A DNA stretch of 64,000 nt from Panaeolus papilionaceus (Eukaryota > Basidiomycota > Agaricomycetes > Agaricales): positions 124,001-188,000 of the forward strand of contig JADNRZ010000033.1 of NCBI GenBank assembly GCA_015501605.1. The letters are read 5' to 3'. The position numbers and the translations under genes are program-made. Below the pieces are notes generated by a model, which saw only the letters and a program-made list of their open reading frames with translations, searched no databases and was not told where the DNA came from. The first letter of the stretch is position 1; each line of letters starts with the position of its first letter. This document shows positions 11,745 to 24,199 of this stretch, piece by piece.

Positions 11745-14700
11745 CGCTCGCTTCATCCACCATTTACCACCCAACGCGACGAGAAGGGTTTCAGTCCTAC
11801 GTGTCTCTCGGCCAACGGTATATCAAAACAAGGTATGTCTGCCATCTCCTCACCTTATGCCCGATGACAATGACGATACAAGTTTTCTGCATGCATTATG
11901 GATCTGGTCTTGTCATTCCGCAGATGTTTGTTTTCAAATCAACTACTACTCTGTACCCCCCGGCTTCAACGGTCTCGTTTTCTCCCGTCCCAAGGACGTG
12001 ACGCAATGATTGATGACTCGTCAAACATCGCTGTTGGTCTCACTCATCCCTCTGGGATTTCGCCAGGACCATATCTTCAACGTACTCCCGTTGGCAGGAG
12101 CATCCCACCACCGATTCATCACCAATACTACCTGCGCCATTCATTCTGAATTTCATCCCCATCCACCCTCCCCCACTTCCAATAACCCTCTAGGGCTCCC
12201 GTTGCTCATTCTCCTCGTTAATCTACCTCTACGATTTCATTACAAGCTTCCGCTTCCGTCATCATATCAGGTATCATCACCACTGCTCTCCCCTTTATGC
12301 TCACAAGAAGCACCTAATCACCTATCACCTGCGTGGTTGCCGTCGCCGCCCTGTTCAAACCCGATGATTGAATACTCGCCTGCAGCCACTCCTTTCAACC
12401 TTTTCACTCCGCGGTGTAGGGGTAGGGAAAGCTTGGATGTCAACGGGAGGAAACGAAAATGGAAGGTGCTGGTGTGAAGAGACGTCGTCCATTAGGCGAC
12501 CTGGACGCCAACACTTAGATTCTTAAGTCAAGCCAGGGTCCAACGCTGGACCTCACTCCTCTTATAACACCTCCCTCGACATCCTACGCTGCTTTTCATG
12601 GTCATTTGCTCGCTCTAACTCTCGTCGCTGCGGCAGGAAACGCTGTTGGACCTTGGCCATCAGGCGACATGGACACGCGGACACTTTGGCTCATAAGTCA
12701 AGTCAGGCGGCGATGATGGTTCTCACTCCTCCCATAGCACGAACCCCAGCACCTTATGATGCTTTCAAGGGTCATTTGCTGGTTCTAGGTGTCACCGATG
12801 CCTCAGGAAATGTCGTTGTTGAATGTTGTCGGAGTTTGGGTGGGGTTGGGGTTACAGTGAAGGAGGGGCGATATTTGGATGTAGAGTAGTGTATGGGTAG
12901 GATTGGCGGTTGGGGTGGGGTGACAACGAGAATGAGATAAAGGGGGTTACGAAGGAGGTGGTTGAGAAGGAACAGGACGAGGGGATGAATGTAGGGAATC
13001 ATAGGAGCAGCGACCCACCATTTAATACTACAATGGTCGTTTCAAGTGGTTGGGGCAACATATTTTCGCGAGTAATAAGACTCCATGCAGCATCGTTGTG
13101 TATACTAACTTCCGCTCCAGCTTGATCACCCAAAAACGCCCTCGTTTTCTTTACTACCTCTCTGCTCTACACGGTGGCCCGCCTGAATATGACACCCGAG
13201 TCACCACCTCACCACTTTCGTTGGCTGAAAGCGCATATAGCCCACCAGGAGTGTTGCAATCGTTGATTACCACTCACCAGCACGACGAGAGTGACCTATC
13301 ATGAACGTATCACCACCACCACCACCGGCTCTAGCAACGTGATGACTTACACATCAAGCGTCGTCGTCGTTGGTCTCCGTCATCTCCCGACAACGGTCAC
13401 TAATCCACATTCTTCATCCCGCTGCCATCGCTGTGATTATTCTACCCCCTATTTCCATCACTCCCTGGCACCTCTGTGCTCATCTTCAATTGGCAATTCA
13501 TACGCCACCAAGACGAGAAGTGAGATTTACTTTCTTTCTCCACCTATTGAAGGATGTAGGCATTGACGATGCACTAGAAAGATTCCAAGCACTACCACCG
13601 GTACAAACACGCGCGACTGTATATCGCAATTTTGCAGGGATTTATATGGGGCTACAGCGGAGGAAGCTCGGGTTGAAACGAGTGTTTGGCGTTTTGCGAG
13701 AGAGCTGTTGGAGCAACGAGTGACGGAGGTGGATTGTGGGGATGTTGGGAGTATTATCGCGAAGGGAAGGAGGGAGAGTCGCAAAGGATGCACCACAGGT
13801 ATAGTTCCTTAATTTCATTCCAAATCTTTCCAGACCTCAACTAACTTTAGATCCAACTCTAGCGCCGTCAGTTGTATTCTTAAGTAGTCACTTAGACACA
13901 CCCAACGCTTTCGCTCCCTTCAACCCCTCTTCTCTCATATCCAGGTACCGCCAGCTCCCGTCGCCTTAGTCGGCCAACAACACATTCGACGCTTTGGGAG
14001 TATCCACAATCCACAATTACCACTCACCACTAGAACGAGAGCGGCCTATCATGAACATATCATGAGGGACAGCGACACGATAATTGACACCTCATCAGTG
14101 TCGTTGTTGGTCTCCCTCATTACTCGTGACTGTCGGGTTCTCAAGCCGGGCCACGCTCCTCCGATGACGCTCACTTCTTCTGTAACATGACCATCAACAC
14201 TCCATTGTGCTTTTTATGCTCGCTTGCTGCTTCAAGGTCTTGCCGATGCGCCATATAACGCTCTCATCATCCACATTATCGCGCCCTTTGGCTCATCAGA
14301 TACGAGTTTGGACCTATCAGGAATACGTTTCCGTCGCCACCACGGTCAACTCAACGGTTCATCACTTACCACTCAGGTCGCTCAGTAAAATTCCAGTGCA
14401 TTTACGCTGACGTTCTTATTATGGTCCAGGAGGGGTAGGTGTGGTAGAAGGCCATGTTTTTTGCGGAAACCAGACGAAAGAGGAAAGTGATGGTGCGAGG
14501 AGACGGCCGACCTGGACCTGCCGACACTTTGGCTCATACGTCAACTCCGGCAACAGAGATGGACTTCACTCTTCCTGTACCACCTCCCTTGACACCACAC
14601 TATGCTTTTTATGGCGTTTTGGTGGCTCTAGGTATCGCCGATGCGGCAGGAATCGTCGTTGTTGGACGTTGTCGGAGTATTGGGTGGGTTTGGGGTTGCA

Positions 14701-16390
14701 GAGGGAGGGGTGGTATTTTGGATTTTGAGTCGCGTCTGCGTGCGCTTGGCGTTGGGGGTGGGGGTACAAAGTTCGATGGCATGATAGTGGGCAGGGAGGA
14801 GCTAGTTGGGAAAGAAGAAGACGAGGGTGTGCGGGTGGATACTGACTGGAGCAACATACCAGCCTTCAATTCAATGGACGTTTCAAGTGATTGGGACTGG
14901 ATATTTTGTGCGTAAAGTTGATTTATGTGTGGTTACGAGTTCACTCTCTTACTGATTGTCAGTAATTTTAATAGACTCGAGTGGCGTTATGTCGCTTTTT
15001 TAGATGATATTCCTGTTTGACTCACATCGGAAACATTATCAAGGTCACCGACTGCTCTCATCGAGAATCTCACTTGACTTCATCTACTTCATCCTTCCTT
15101 TCATAGTCGTCCACCGCACATATGCAACGGTGCATCTATCTGCGTCACAGACAGTATATATTCATCAATCAAGTAGTACGAGTCGCGAGAAGCTGTATGT
15201 TGGTGGTTGTGAAAAACGTTGTTAGGCTTGGTGCGCCGAGTGGTATCTGATTAGGGGTGGCACTTTTTGATATAATCAGGAACAAATCTAAGCTACTATT
15301 CGACTCCATTTCCAGGTCAGCGCGACAAGAGATCCCCATGAAAAAGTAAAATCAGCAGAGTACTATCGCTGATATCAATTCAGGGCTTGATCCACCAAGT
15401 ATTTATAGCATCCTGCCATTGGATCACCAGGCGACGTCATTCATTTCAAGGGCGACACTCGTCTCCCTCAGTACCCCCATTTTTTTTTATCACGCCATTG
15501 CAAGGAGTCAAGCACAGAAGATGAACTGGTCACCACCGACGGCAACACTTCAAGTTGGACTCAAACTGTCATCTTGTCCAACTCTGTCGTCGATATCTGT
15601 GTTTTACCCCCCTTCCCATATCGCATCACTTCGTCTTATCCTTCACTACTCCAGCTAGCTGCTTCTTACATTGTACCATAAAAATGGAGTCTTGAATTAA
15701 TCAAGCGCACTGCACTGCGCTCCGTATGAATTACACTCACAGTAGACTTGGTGTCAGCGATTAAGCGATTGAATGAGGGGATAGTAGGTAGGGAATGGTT
15801 GGGTTGCGTCAAGGAGTGAAACAGAGAACGGGGAAAAACGATGACACTAATGATTCAGATACGTGCACAACTATAGGCTACTCACAGTCTCTCGACTGCG
15901 CCCTTCTTTGACTCGTGTAAATTATGTGTGTTTTACCCAGATGGCCTCTATCCATTCGCCCTGAAGTCCTTTGGAATCTGAAAATTACTTGAACGCGGTG
16001 CAGGATGAGAAATCATGGTCTCAAAGGCAATAGAGAGGTTGGGCCGCCCAGCAATGTTGACAGGTTTTACTCCTCCTGTAACACCTCCCTCGCCATCATG
16101 GGGCCTGCGTCGTTCTTCTGGCAGTTTGCTGGTTGTGGGGTCGTTGATGCCCTCGAAAAAGTTGTTGTTGGACGTCGTCGGAGAGGTAAGTGGTTTTGGG
16201 GTTACAGAAAGGGCGGGGTGGTGTTTCAGATCGTAAATCGTGTTAGGGCACGATTGGCGTTGGGGTAGGGGTAGAAATATGGGAAGAATGAAAGACGGTG
16301 CAGAGGACATAGTAGTGGGGAGACGAGGGGATGAAGGCAGAGAACGAGTAGGGTCCAAATACACTCTATGCATTCACGCTCCTGTTCACA
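11745..16390. repeat. Background unit copy 2, without a GTPase gene
   Basis: 11745-13800 matches the start of copy 1. About 13900-15670 matches 29000-31080, a module absent from copy 1. About 15705-15990 matches the block that lies 5' of the GTPase genes in other copies (for example 3847), but no GTPase sequence is present. This copy is therefore a rearranged mosaic. No protein gene is supported; the open frames are short and not conserved. Confidence 0.7.
12481..12826 (+). repeat. Tandem duplication, period about 168 bp
   Basis: Two head-to-tail copies of a roughly 168-bp unit, with anchors CATTAGGCGACCTGGAC at 12490 and CATCAGGCGACATGGAC at 12658. The same pair occurs at 19705/19875 and 62845/63013. 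It also occurs at 54831/57110, where the hAT-like element separates the two halves. Confidence 0.75.
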
Positions 16391-18440
16391 TTGGGGAATT
16401 TGAATAAAGTAGTGTCTACTGCTTCGAAGTAACCCAAAATGAAGTTAAGATCTTTACTTGAAACGAAGACATAAGACATGTTGAATTATCATTACATTTT
16501 TGCAAGGGTAAAAACCATCGGAATATGCACCTTATACCATCGGGATACTCATAGAGATGTTTTTTAAGGTATGCGTTTGGACCTGTTCTCAAATGGCATG
16601 AACTCAGTCAGATTTCGAGAAGCTTGCAGCGTCACTCACCTGTGATTTTTCATTATGCGACCCTATGCTAGGGTTATGAAGCAAATACTAAATACATTCT
16701 GACGCAGTCAGGTATGTACTATGAAGTATGTTACGGAGAGAAGTTCATCGTTGGCTGTCTATTTCTGCGTTGATCCTCTACCGTATTTTTGCGTCTCTTA
16801 TCTTATCACGCTTCGAGTCGAGACGTCGAAATCTAGGGTGCAAAAAACCTCTGATTGTTTCCTAATTGCGGACCTACTGAACCTCTCCGAGCATCTTTAA
16901 TAACACGACCTTGTATGATCAGCTTCGATATTGGAGTAACAGATACCATTGGTGCTGCGGCCCGCGGGGTTCGAGGAGAGCCGAACAATGGGTGTGGTAG
17001 AACGCAGTATTTTTTCGAACATTGAGATAAAGTTTGCGTTTGGTCCAGGTGCTCAGATCATGTAGTGGATATGATGCATGAGATGGGAGGTGTTGTTGGT
17101 TATTCAAGTGCGATGCATGTCGGCCCACGGCAAACGCAAGCACAAGACAGACCCTTTAGAACTTGAATGGAAGACATTGGGATGAAACTCACCAGTCGCA
17201 TAGAGGGACCTTCTTTTAGTTAAACGCGGCCTCTACCAATCTATCACCCGACACCACTCCACTGAGCACTGATCACATTAGTCTCATTGTTCTCTCTATC
17301 CTCTCTACTACCTCATCATAACACAGTTCTTATCCCCCTTATCGGGACGTCCCGAGACCGCCCTCTCGAATGTACCACCTGATAAACGAGTAAAGCTTGG
17401 ATGGTCTGAGATAATAATGAGATTGAGGGGCAAGGGGTCCACAGGATGAAAAAAATTAACAGCAACACGCGCTGGGGGGTATACCGGGATGACGAACTGA
17501 TAAGAGCCACATGCGCGACAGATGATGGGTCGCGTCTGTGGTGTGAAAGATTCCAGCCGCTCTCCAATGATGTCACGATTGGATGACCATCACGATAGAA
17601 CATGGGTCAGTCGATTTACGAAGCTCACGACTCTGTATCCCAGGAGCGCTATTATTCGACGACGCCTCATTATCATCTGGCGGGTTTATCCATTACCTTG
17701 ACGGTGATCTACAAGTATGTCCCACTCCGACCCTATGACTACCAGAAGGTCCTCCAACATGAGTAGGCAATACATAGTTGAGGAGACAAGTCCCAAACAC
17801 AGGCCGGGAATGCGTGTGTCTCAACGTCAGAGTGCAATTGTTTGGCGTCGAGTGCAGGGTACGAGAAAGATACTGTGAAAAGCGACGGAGGGGAAGATGC
17901 GATGGCCTAGATGTATCACTACGGGGAAAGCCTGGGTGTGAATGCTGGAGATATATTTTCAGGTTACTCATGTTAAAGGTCTGTCAATAGCCCACGCAAT
18001 GTATGCAAAGAACGATTTAGAAAGAGAAGAAGGGAACAGAAACGAAAGGAAATATAATGACGATTACACGCTATAAGGCAGGTCAAGCTATGTCACAATA
18101 TTTGACTCTTTATCATCGTATTGAGCATGGCGTATGAGGAGAAGAGGTTCGACGAGTGCAAGGATATGGAGAGTTCATAGCTAAAGTGAGGCATTTGGTA
18201 GATGTCGGCAAGCTGTGGGAAATTATTTACATATTGGTGCACCGAGCCGTCAACGCCGTCCATCAGGGTTTGTTCCCAAACCACCACCATCGTCGCGCAG
18301 CGCCTAAGGTCAACAATCCCTATATCTCGTCTCGGCCTCTGTTCCATCCTCTCTTGTTGGCCGGGGGCTTATGACGAAATGCTGTGGATGATGTGGTTAA
18401 GAGGATCAGCTCTGGCAGTCTTTAAATTGTCCACAGACTA
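16391..18440. other. Non-repetitive stretch with no recognised gene
   Basis: I found no match to the other background copies and no long open frame, protein motif, inverted terminal repeat or RNA gene. It lies between two background segments, so it is either unit-specific sequence or an old insertion whose ends I could not locate. Confidence 0.5.
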
Positions 18441-20517
18441 CGCCATGTTGGGTACTGTACAAGGGACCATAGTGGAGGGATGTGTATGCGGTGCTTTTCA
18501 AGTGGCTTAATGTAGTTTTATGTGAGTACCATCATTCGCTTTTTACCTTCCCTTACTAATCTACCATAGACTCGTTGTTTTCAGTGTACTTCTAATAGCA
18601 AATGTCATTTTCCCGCATTTGCTCGTTAACTCTACGTGAAGAAAGAACTCCTCTGCGTCCCTTCTTGATCATTAAATATTAAAACCCTCTTTCTTTCATC
18701 CCCACCATGCATTTATCCCCACCATTGCTCATTTTCGTCCACAAGGTCCTCCGCTGGTAGCTGTTTTGTGGGAGGTCACAGAGATGATTGGAAGAACACG
18801 CAAGTCACATAATATTTCGTTGGTTTTGTTCTCTCCTCCATTCATTGGGTTTTGCTTTTTTTATTTTTGGTACTTAACCTTCTAAAGCTATAACCTTTAG
18901 ATCACCTTCCACCACATCCACCTCACCCTTGCTTCATTCACGATTTACCACCGAATAAAATAAGACAAGTTCCGCGCTGCCCGCCCTCAGCCGATAATAT
19001 TTCAAAACGAGGTATGTATGCATTGTCCTCGTTATATGTGTGACGATACTGAAAATACCTAGTTTGATTTTTCACATGCGATTCTACAGATGCTTATGTT
19101 TAAGTGCACTGAGAACGTTTGTTGGTGGGGTTGGTAGCCGTCCTTTGATGAGAGAACCCAGGGAGTGGAAAGGTGTCATGAAGGTGTGCGGATGTTGTCG
19201 ACAGCGAACAGCATTATGGATGACAATTTTGAGGGGAGATGGTAAAACCTGAGCACATCTGCAAGTTGAGGCCATCATCAGTAAGTATCGCTCTGTCATT
19301 CCAAATCTCAGTAGATGTCAACTAACCTACTCAGTTCCAGCGTTGCACAGTTAAATCCACTTCTGCTCTGTAACCAGCGACCTCAACAGGGGAGAGCGGC
19401 GCAATGACTGACGCATCATCAGACATGGTTGTTGGTCTCCCTCTTTCTCTACGACCTTGCCTGGACGTCCTTCAACTCGCTCCCGTCGGGGCAAGCATAC
19501 TATGACCAATGTGATTCCATCACCCCCTGCGTCGTGTGGCTACTGTCACCGCTCTTATGAACCTGACCTCTGCTTTCAGTCACTCCACTCGAAGTTTTCG
19601 CGCTGTTGTCCTGCATACGGTCAGGCATGTTCGGATTAGCGACAGGACAGGTCGTTGAGGGGAGGAAACGAAATAGGAAGGTGCTGGTGTGACGAGACCT
19701 CGGCCATCAGGCGATGTGGACACAACAACACTTTGGCTCACAAGTCATGCCAGAGTTCACCGATGGTGCTCACTCCTCACGTAACACGAGCCTCAACACT
19801 CGACGCTGCTTTTCAAGGTCATTTGCTTGGTCTAGCTGTCGCCGATGCGGCAGGAAACGTTGTTGCACCGCAGCCATCAGGCGACGTGGACACGCCGACA
19901 CTTTGGCTCCTAAGTCAAGGTAAGTTCAACCAATGGCCCTCTCTCCTTCCATATAACAAAGATCAATACCTGACGCTGCTTTTCAAGGTGGCTTGCTGGC
20001 CCTGGGTGTCGCCCATGCGGCAGGAATTGTCATTGTTGGACGTCGTCAGAGTGTTGTGTGGGGTTTGGGTTACAGAGAGGGAGGGGCGATATCTCGGACG
20101 TTGAGCCGTGTCTGAGGAGGATTGGCGGTTGGGGATTGGGACGAAAGGATGTGTGGGATGTGGGGGGATATGGAAGGGGTAGTTAGTAAGGTGGAAGGCA
20201 AGGGGGTGCAGGTAGGGAACACCACGAGCAACGACCAGTGTTCAACACAATGGTCGTTGGTTAGGGCAACATATTTTTGTAAGTAACACGCGGCTCATAT
20301 CTTTTCACGATTTTGCATTCTGAACGATCATTAGCAAATTTAGGGGATGTGTCTTATATTATATCCGTTTTGATATAAATTTCCTATTCAACTTGCATTG
20401 GAACGCTAGTTGGAGTGACCGATTGCATGTATCAACTCATTTCATCGAGGTCATTCCTTCTCGAGGCACCTGACCAATCCGGCTCATAATGCTCACCAGC
20501 ACTCTTGAGTCTTGATC
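18441..20517. repeat. Background unit copy 3, upstream module
   Basis: Homologous to 11340-13080 and 26740-28450. It keeps three intron-like segments on the + strand: near 18522-18584 (GTGAGTACC to TTTTCAG), near 19011 (GTATGT) and at 19281-19340 (GTAAGT, CTAACC, TTCCAG). The ~170-bp tandem pair is at 19705-20045. The segment ends at the CCCAGTG element. No protein gene is supported. Confidence 0.7.
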
Positions 20518-21648
20518 CCCAGTGAAAATCGGTTCTGCAGGAATCTGCGGTAATCTGATGAAAAGATGCAACCTGCCGCACTGGTCTGCGTTGGTCTGAC
20601 TTTTTTCTGGATCTCAGAAAATTCCGGACTGGTGCAGGTTTTGTGCAGAAATTTGGTTGCTTCTGCACCTGTCCAGAGAGTATTTAATCGTATTTGAATC
20701 AGACTAGTGCAGAATTTAAGCAAATTCTGCACAACTCCACGCTTATCTGAGGCTCATAACAAATAATGAAATTCTGATTAATTTTCATACAAAATACACC
20801 CCGGAGTGTACAACATCGAACATCTACACTAGCCTACCCTAGGAAGTCGATGAAGAGAGGGGTATTCTAGAGCAGGGACATGGTTCAGTCATTTGACGAG
20901 ACCCGTAATAATATAGTCACATACCAAGAATAAAGAACGGGGTTAACACCTGCTTTCGAAATCAATGTGTGAGTATATGTGCGTTTATACACGAGGAATG
21001 AGAATATATCTGCTTACCTGTGATGGGAATGTAACTAAACAAAGATCAGGGAGTATACAAGATACCCGATAGCTATATGGAAAGATTTACGGTCAAACCG
21101 TTGCGTAAGCATATCATAAACTTACCAGTCAAGTTGCACGGCCCTAAACATTGTCATGAGGCTGAAGGGGCGTGAAAAGGTCATCAGGTAAATGTGTATC
21201 CCAAGGTGTTATCAGAGTGAAGGGAGCGCGATATAAAGTGGGGAGAAAAAGGGGATGGACGAAAAGGGGAAGAGAAAGGGGAAGTGGTGGTGGAAGGTGA
21301 AAGAGTTGATTAAGGGTGTCAAGATTGCGTCGAGATCCAACAGAAGCCCATCTCCAGCTGACTTTGAAATTCACGGGAGGTTCTGTAAGAGAGAGAACAA
21401 CAAGGGCATGTATGGGGGTGAGTCAAGGTCGAATATCTGTAACTATCTGTGTGGAACGACGACTCGTCTTTGACGTTATCCAAGACTCCAAGTCAAGAAG
21501 CTGACAAATAATTTTGACTTTGGTTCTCAAGTTTCGAATGTCGTTGAAATGCAGAATTTCGCATATTTTGCAGATTTCTCAGACAGAAGCAGACATGTGC
21601 AGCAAGATCCAGATCACGCAGAATTCTGCGGAGCCGGTTTTGACTGGG
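20518..21648. mobile_element. Non-autonomous DNA transposon with CCCAGTG ends and 7-bp TSD
   Basis: The ends are imperfect inverted repeats: CCCAGTGAAAATCGGTTC on the left and, reading inward on the other strand, CCCAGTCAAAACCGGCTC. A perfect direct repeat CTTGATC flanks them (20511-20517 and 21649-21655). The subterminal regions are rich in CTGCAGAATT-like words. There is no long reading frame, so it needs a transposase from elsewhere. CCCAGTG ends and a 7-8 bp duplication resemble hAT elements, but the superfamily is inferred. It shares its end motif with 31433-32676. Confidence 0.72.
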
Positions 21649-22823
21649 CTTGATCGGCCATATCTCAGATGTGAAGGTGCATCCAACTGCATCACAGATC
21701 ACATAAATTTGTTTGAATTCCCTGCTTATCATCTGTATTCCCCTGATACAACCACTACTCGCCCGCCCAAATACATATAATTGAGCCTGCTATATATTCA
21801 AATATGTACTTAACGACATCCTTACACCAAATGTGAACGTTACTACACAAAAGAATTGATTAGAGGGAAAAGGTAACCAACAGAACAGTCTTGGTCAACA
21901 AAACAGTGATGTGTATTCTGCATTCTGAGTGCGTTAGAATAGGATTATGTGAGTACAATTAGCTTGTGCTTGTATGTGCCCTGGCTCACCTGCATATCTT
22001 GTTTTCAGTGACTCATCTTTGTGTAATATCATCTTTTGGGTACTGTCCACTCTCACTCGTTATTGAATGCTTCAAGAAGTGATTGTCACTCTTGCATGCA
22101 TCTTTGAATGCTATGAAGTTCATCCTCACCTCTTAATACCCACTACAAGCCATTTTGACCCTCCTCTTGTCCTCTCTGCTGAGATCGTCCATTTGTCTTG
22201 CATTTTGTGGCTCTCATAGCAGCATGCCCCTGGTAGGGGAATATTGGTTGGAGTGACATTTGGTGCTTTGTAAGAGACATGTAGCAGAGTGGAGCAGGGA
22301 GTGATTACTGTGAATGGAAGGAGAGGGGAGTTGTCAAGGATGGACCACAGGTATCATTTGTAAAAGCCATTCCATATTGAAAGTGGAGTAGTGGACAAGA
22401 CAATAACTGCCTAGTGAAGAAAATCTGCTGATGGAAAGGTACTTACATGTGATTGTATTGTTCATATGAAGAATAGACTTTGAACAAATTAGAGACTCTG
22501 GTTGAGAATCTGAAGGATACAGGGAACTCCAAGTCCTTAACACAATGTGCTGCCAACAGCTGCCTATTATTGAGCACATCTGGAAAACTCAACCATCACA
22601 AGTATAGACCTCCAACTTGCTCTAATGAAGATCATGAAGATATATTGCAAAGAGATACTACAATCATAAATTTGGAGAAAACAAGAGCACAGAAATGGAA
22701 ACATATACAAATTGAGAAGAAGGCAAAAATACATGACTAGGTAGAGTAACAGGACAAGACAGGAATATGACTGCATGAGAAATGATAGTAGTATTTGAGA
22801 TTGTGTGGTGAACCAGAGAATAA
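21649..22823. repeat. Background unit copy 3, between CCCAGTG element and GTPase B
   Basis: Contains another copy of the GTGAGT-to-TTTTCAG intron-like block (about 21955-22009). A block at 22615-22690 matches 1852-1925 just downstream of GTPase A. No separate gene is supported. Confidence 0.6.
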
Positions 22824-24161
22824 CTAAGGCTTTTTGAATATTTTTTTCAGGTGTGAGGTCACATCTTTGAGATGTGCAGACATGGACTTTTTATTGGATG
22901 GGGATGGGGATGATGATAGGAGGGGACATGGAGGTGGAGGTGGGGATTGAGGGACATTCTCTTGGGGAAAAGGTGAGGAGCAGCACTCTGGGTCAATCTC
23001 ATATAGATCATCCAAAAATGACTGAAGGGCCCCTAATGCCACTTTCTCATCCCTGAGTACAACCTCAAGAAGAAGTGGATCTTCTCTTCCAGGGATGGTT
23101 GCACTCTGTTTGTCCTCTGCAAGTGTAAGAAGTTGTTGGCAAGTGTTGCTGATGCGCTCAAGGAGGTTGTTGTGGATGAGGGATTGGTATTGAGGACTAA
23201 TCCTCTGTAATTCATCTTGACGATGAGTCCATCCACCCCATACCTTGTCTAGGATTGACAGTGCAGATCCATGGGAAAACTCAAACTGAGTGACATTGAT
23301 GATAAGTGTATCAGACTCCTATTGAAATAATAAATTACATTTTCATTGTAGAAATGTAAACCACCTACCACAAATATTTCTTTTTGCAAATTGCTAAGCC
23401 GATGATTGGCATCCTCCATCTTCTCTGGGGATGAAATCTGATTCCACATTGTGGTTACCACATTGATGCCATAAGCTCCAAATGACTCTGCAAATGCTCT
23501 GAGGAGCTTGACTGCATCCCTTTTTGAGCCTCCCATCCGTATGTCAGTGATGGGTTGGAAGTAAAGGATGAATATAGCAACTGATTTGGCAGATTGACTA
23601 ACAAGAAGCACCATTGAGAATTAGAACATTGTCAATTGAGTTGTTGAACAATTAAAAACATACCATAAACCATCCAATGTCTCTGTGATCATCTTGGTTA
23701 TCCGGCTTTCAGACATCTTGGTATCTAGAAAGCCAGGTGTATCCACTAGTATAACATTCCATCCAGAGCAAGTCAAACTGACAACTTGATAGCAGACAAC
23801 CTCCTGGGTGACACTTTCAAGTGAATCCTTTGAAATATCTAGATTGCGATCTGGTGAGAGTGACTCAATGAACTGGGGAGGAACAAAAGCCAGTTTTTCA
23901 AGGTGAGATGTTGGTGAGAAGGCAAAACATATGAATGCAGTGAAATTATACTTACAGCACTCTTCCCAGATCCAGTTGGACCCATGAGACTGAGGAATGA
24001 GTAGTCTTGTGAGCATTGCTATTCAAGATGAGTGGGATTTTAAATGCAACATACAGGTAAACCAACAATGATTCCCCTTTCACGTCTTCTGGAGTTACAC
24101 ATCTAATGCTTATAGGACCTCTGACTTTGAGATTATTATATTCTGCTCTGGTGGTCGACAT
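22824..24161 (-). CDS. AIG1-like P-loop GTPase, paralogue B
   Basis: Same family and structure as the copy at 2007-3362. Exons are 24161-24055, 23989-23956, 23872-23664, 23597-23369 and 23318-22824, summing to 1074 nt (357 residues plus stop). The first four exon lengths (107, 34, 209, 229 nt) equal those of the other two copies. The P-loop GPTGSGKS is formed across the first splice. DTPGF, RMGG and TTMWNQ are present. The tail is Pro/Ser-rich and ends in the same Lys-rich stretch as paralogue A. The frame stays open despite many substitutions, which suggests it has been kept functional. Cellular role and ligands beyond GTP are unknown. Confidence 0.85.
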
Positions 24162-24199
24162 GGTACTAATCCGAGATAGGAAAGGCAAGAAGATGGTTC

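Noticed and set aside
13370..13723. 117-codon + strand frame, with a similar frame near 63646-63912
   Set aside because: The similarity reflects the DNA repeat; frames break at different places in other copies, so it is not a conserved gene.
14454..14915. 153-codon + strand frame within background copy 2, also partly at 29846-30199
   Set aside because: Tempting because two copies are open, but the corresponding region in other copies has stops and frameshifts, and no domain is recognised.
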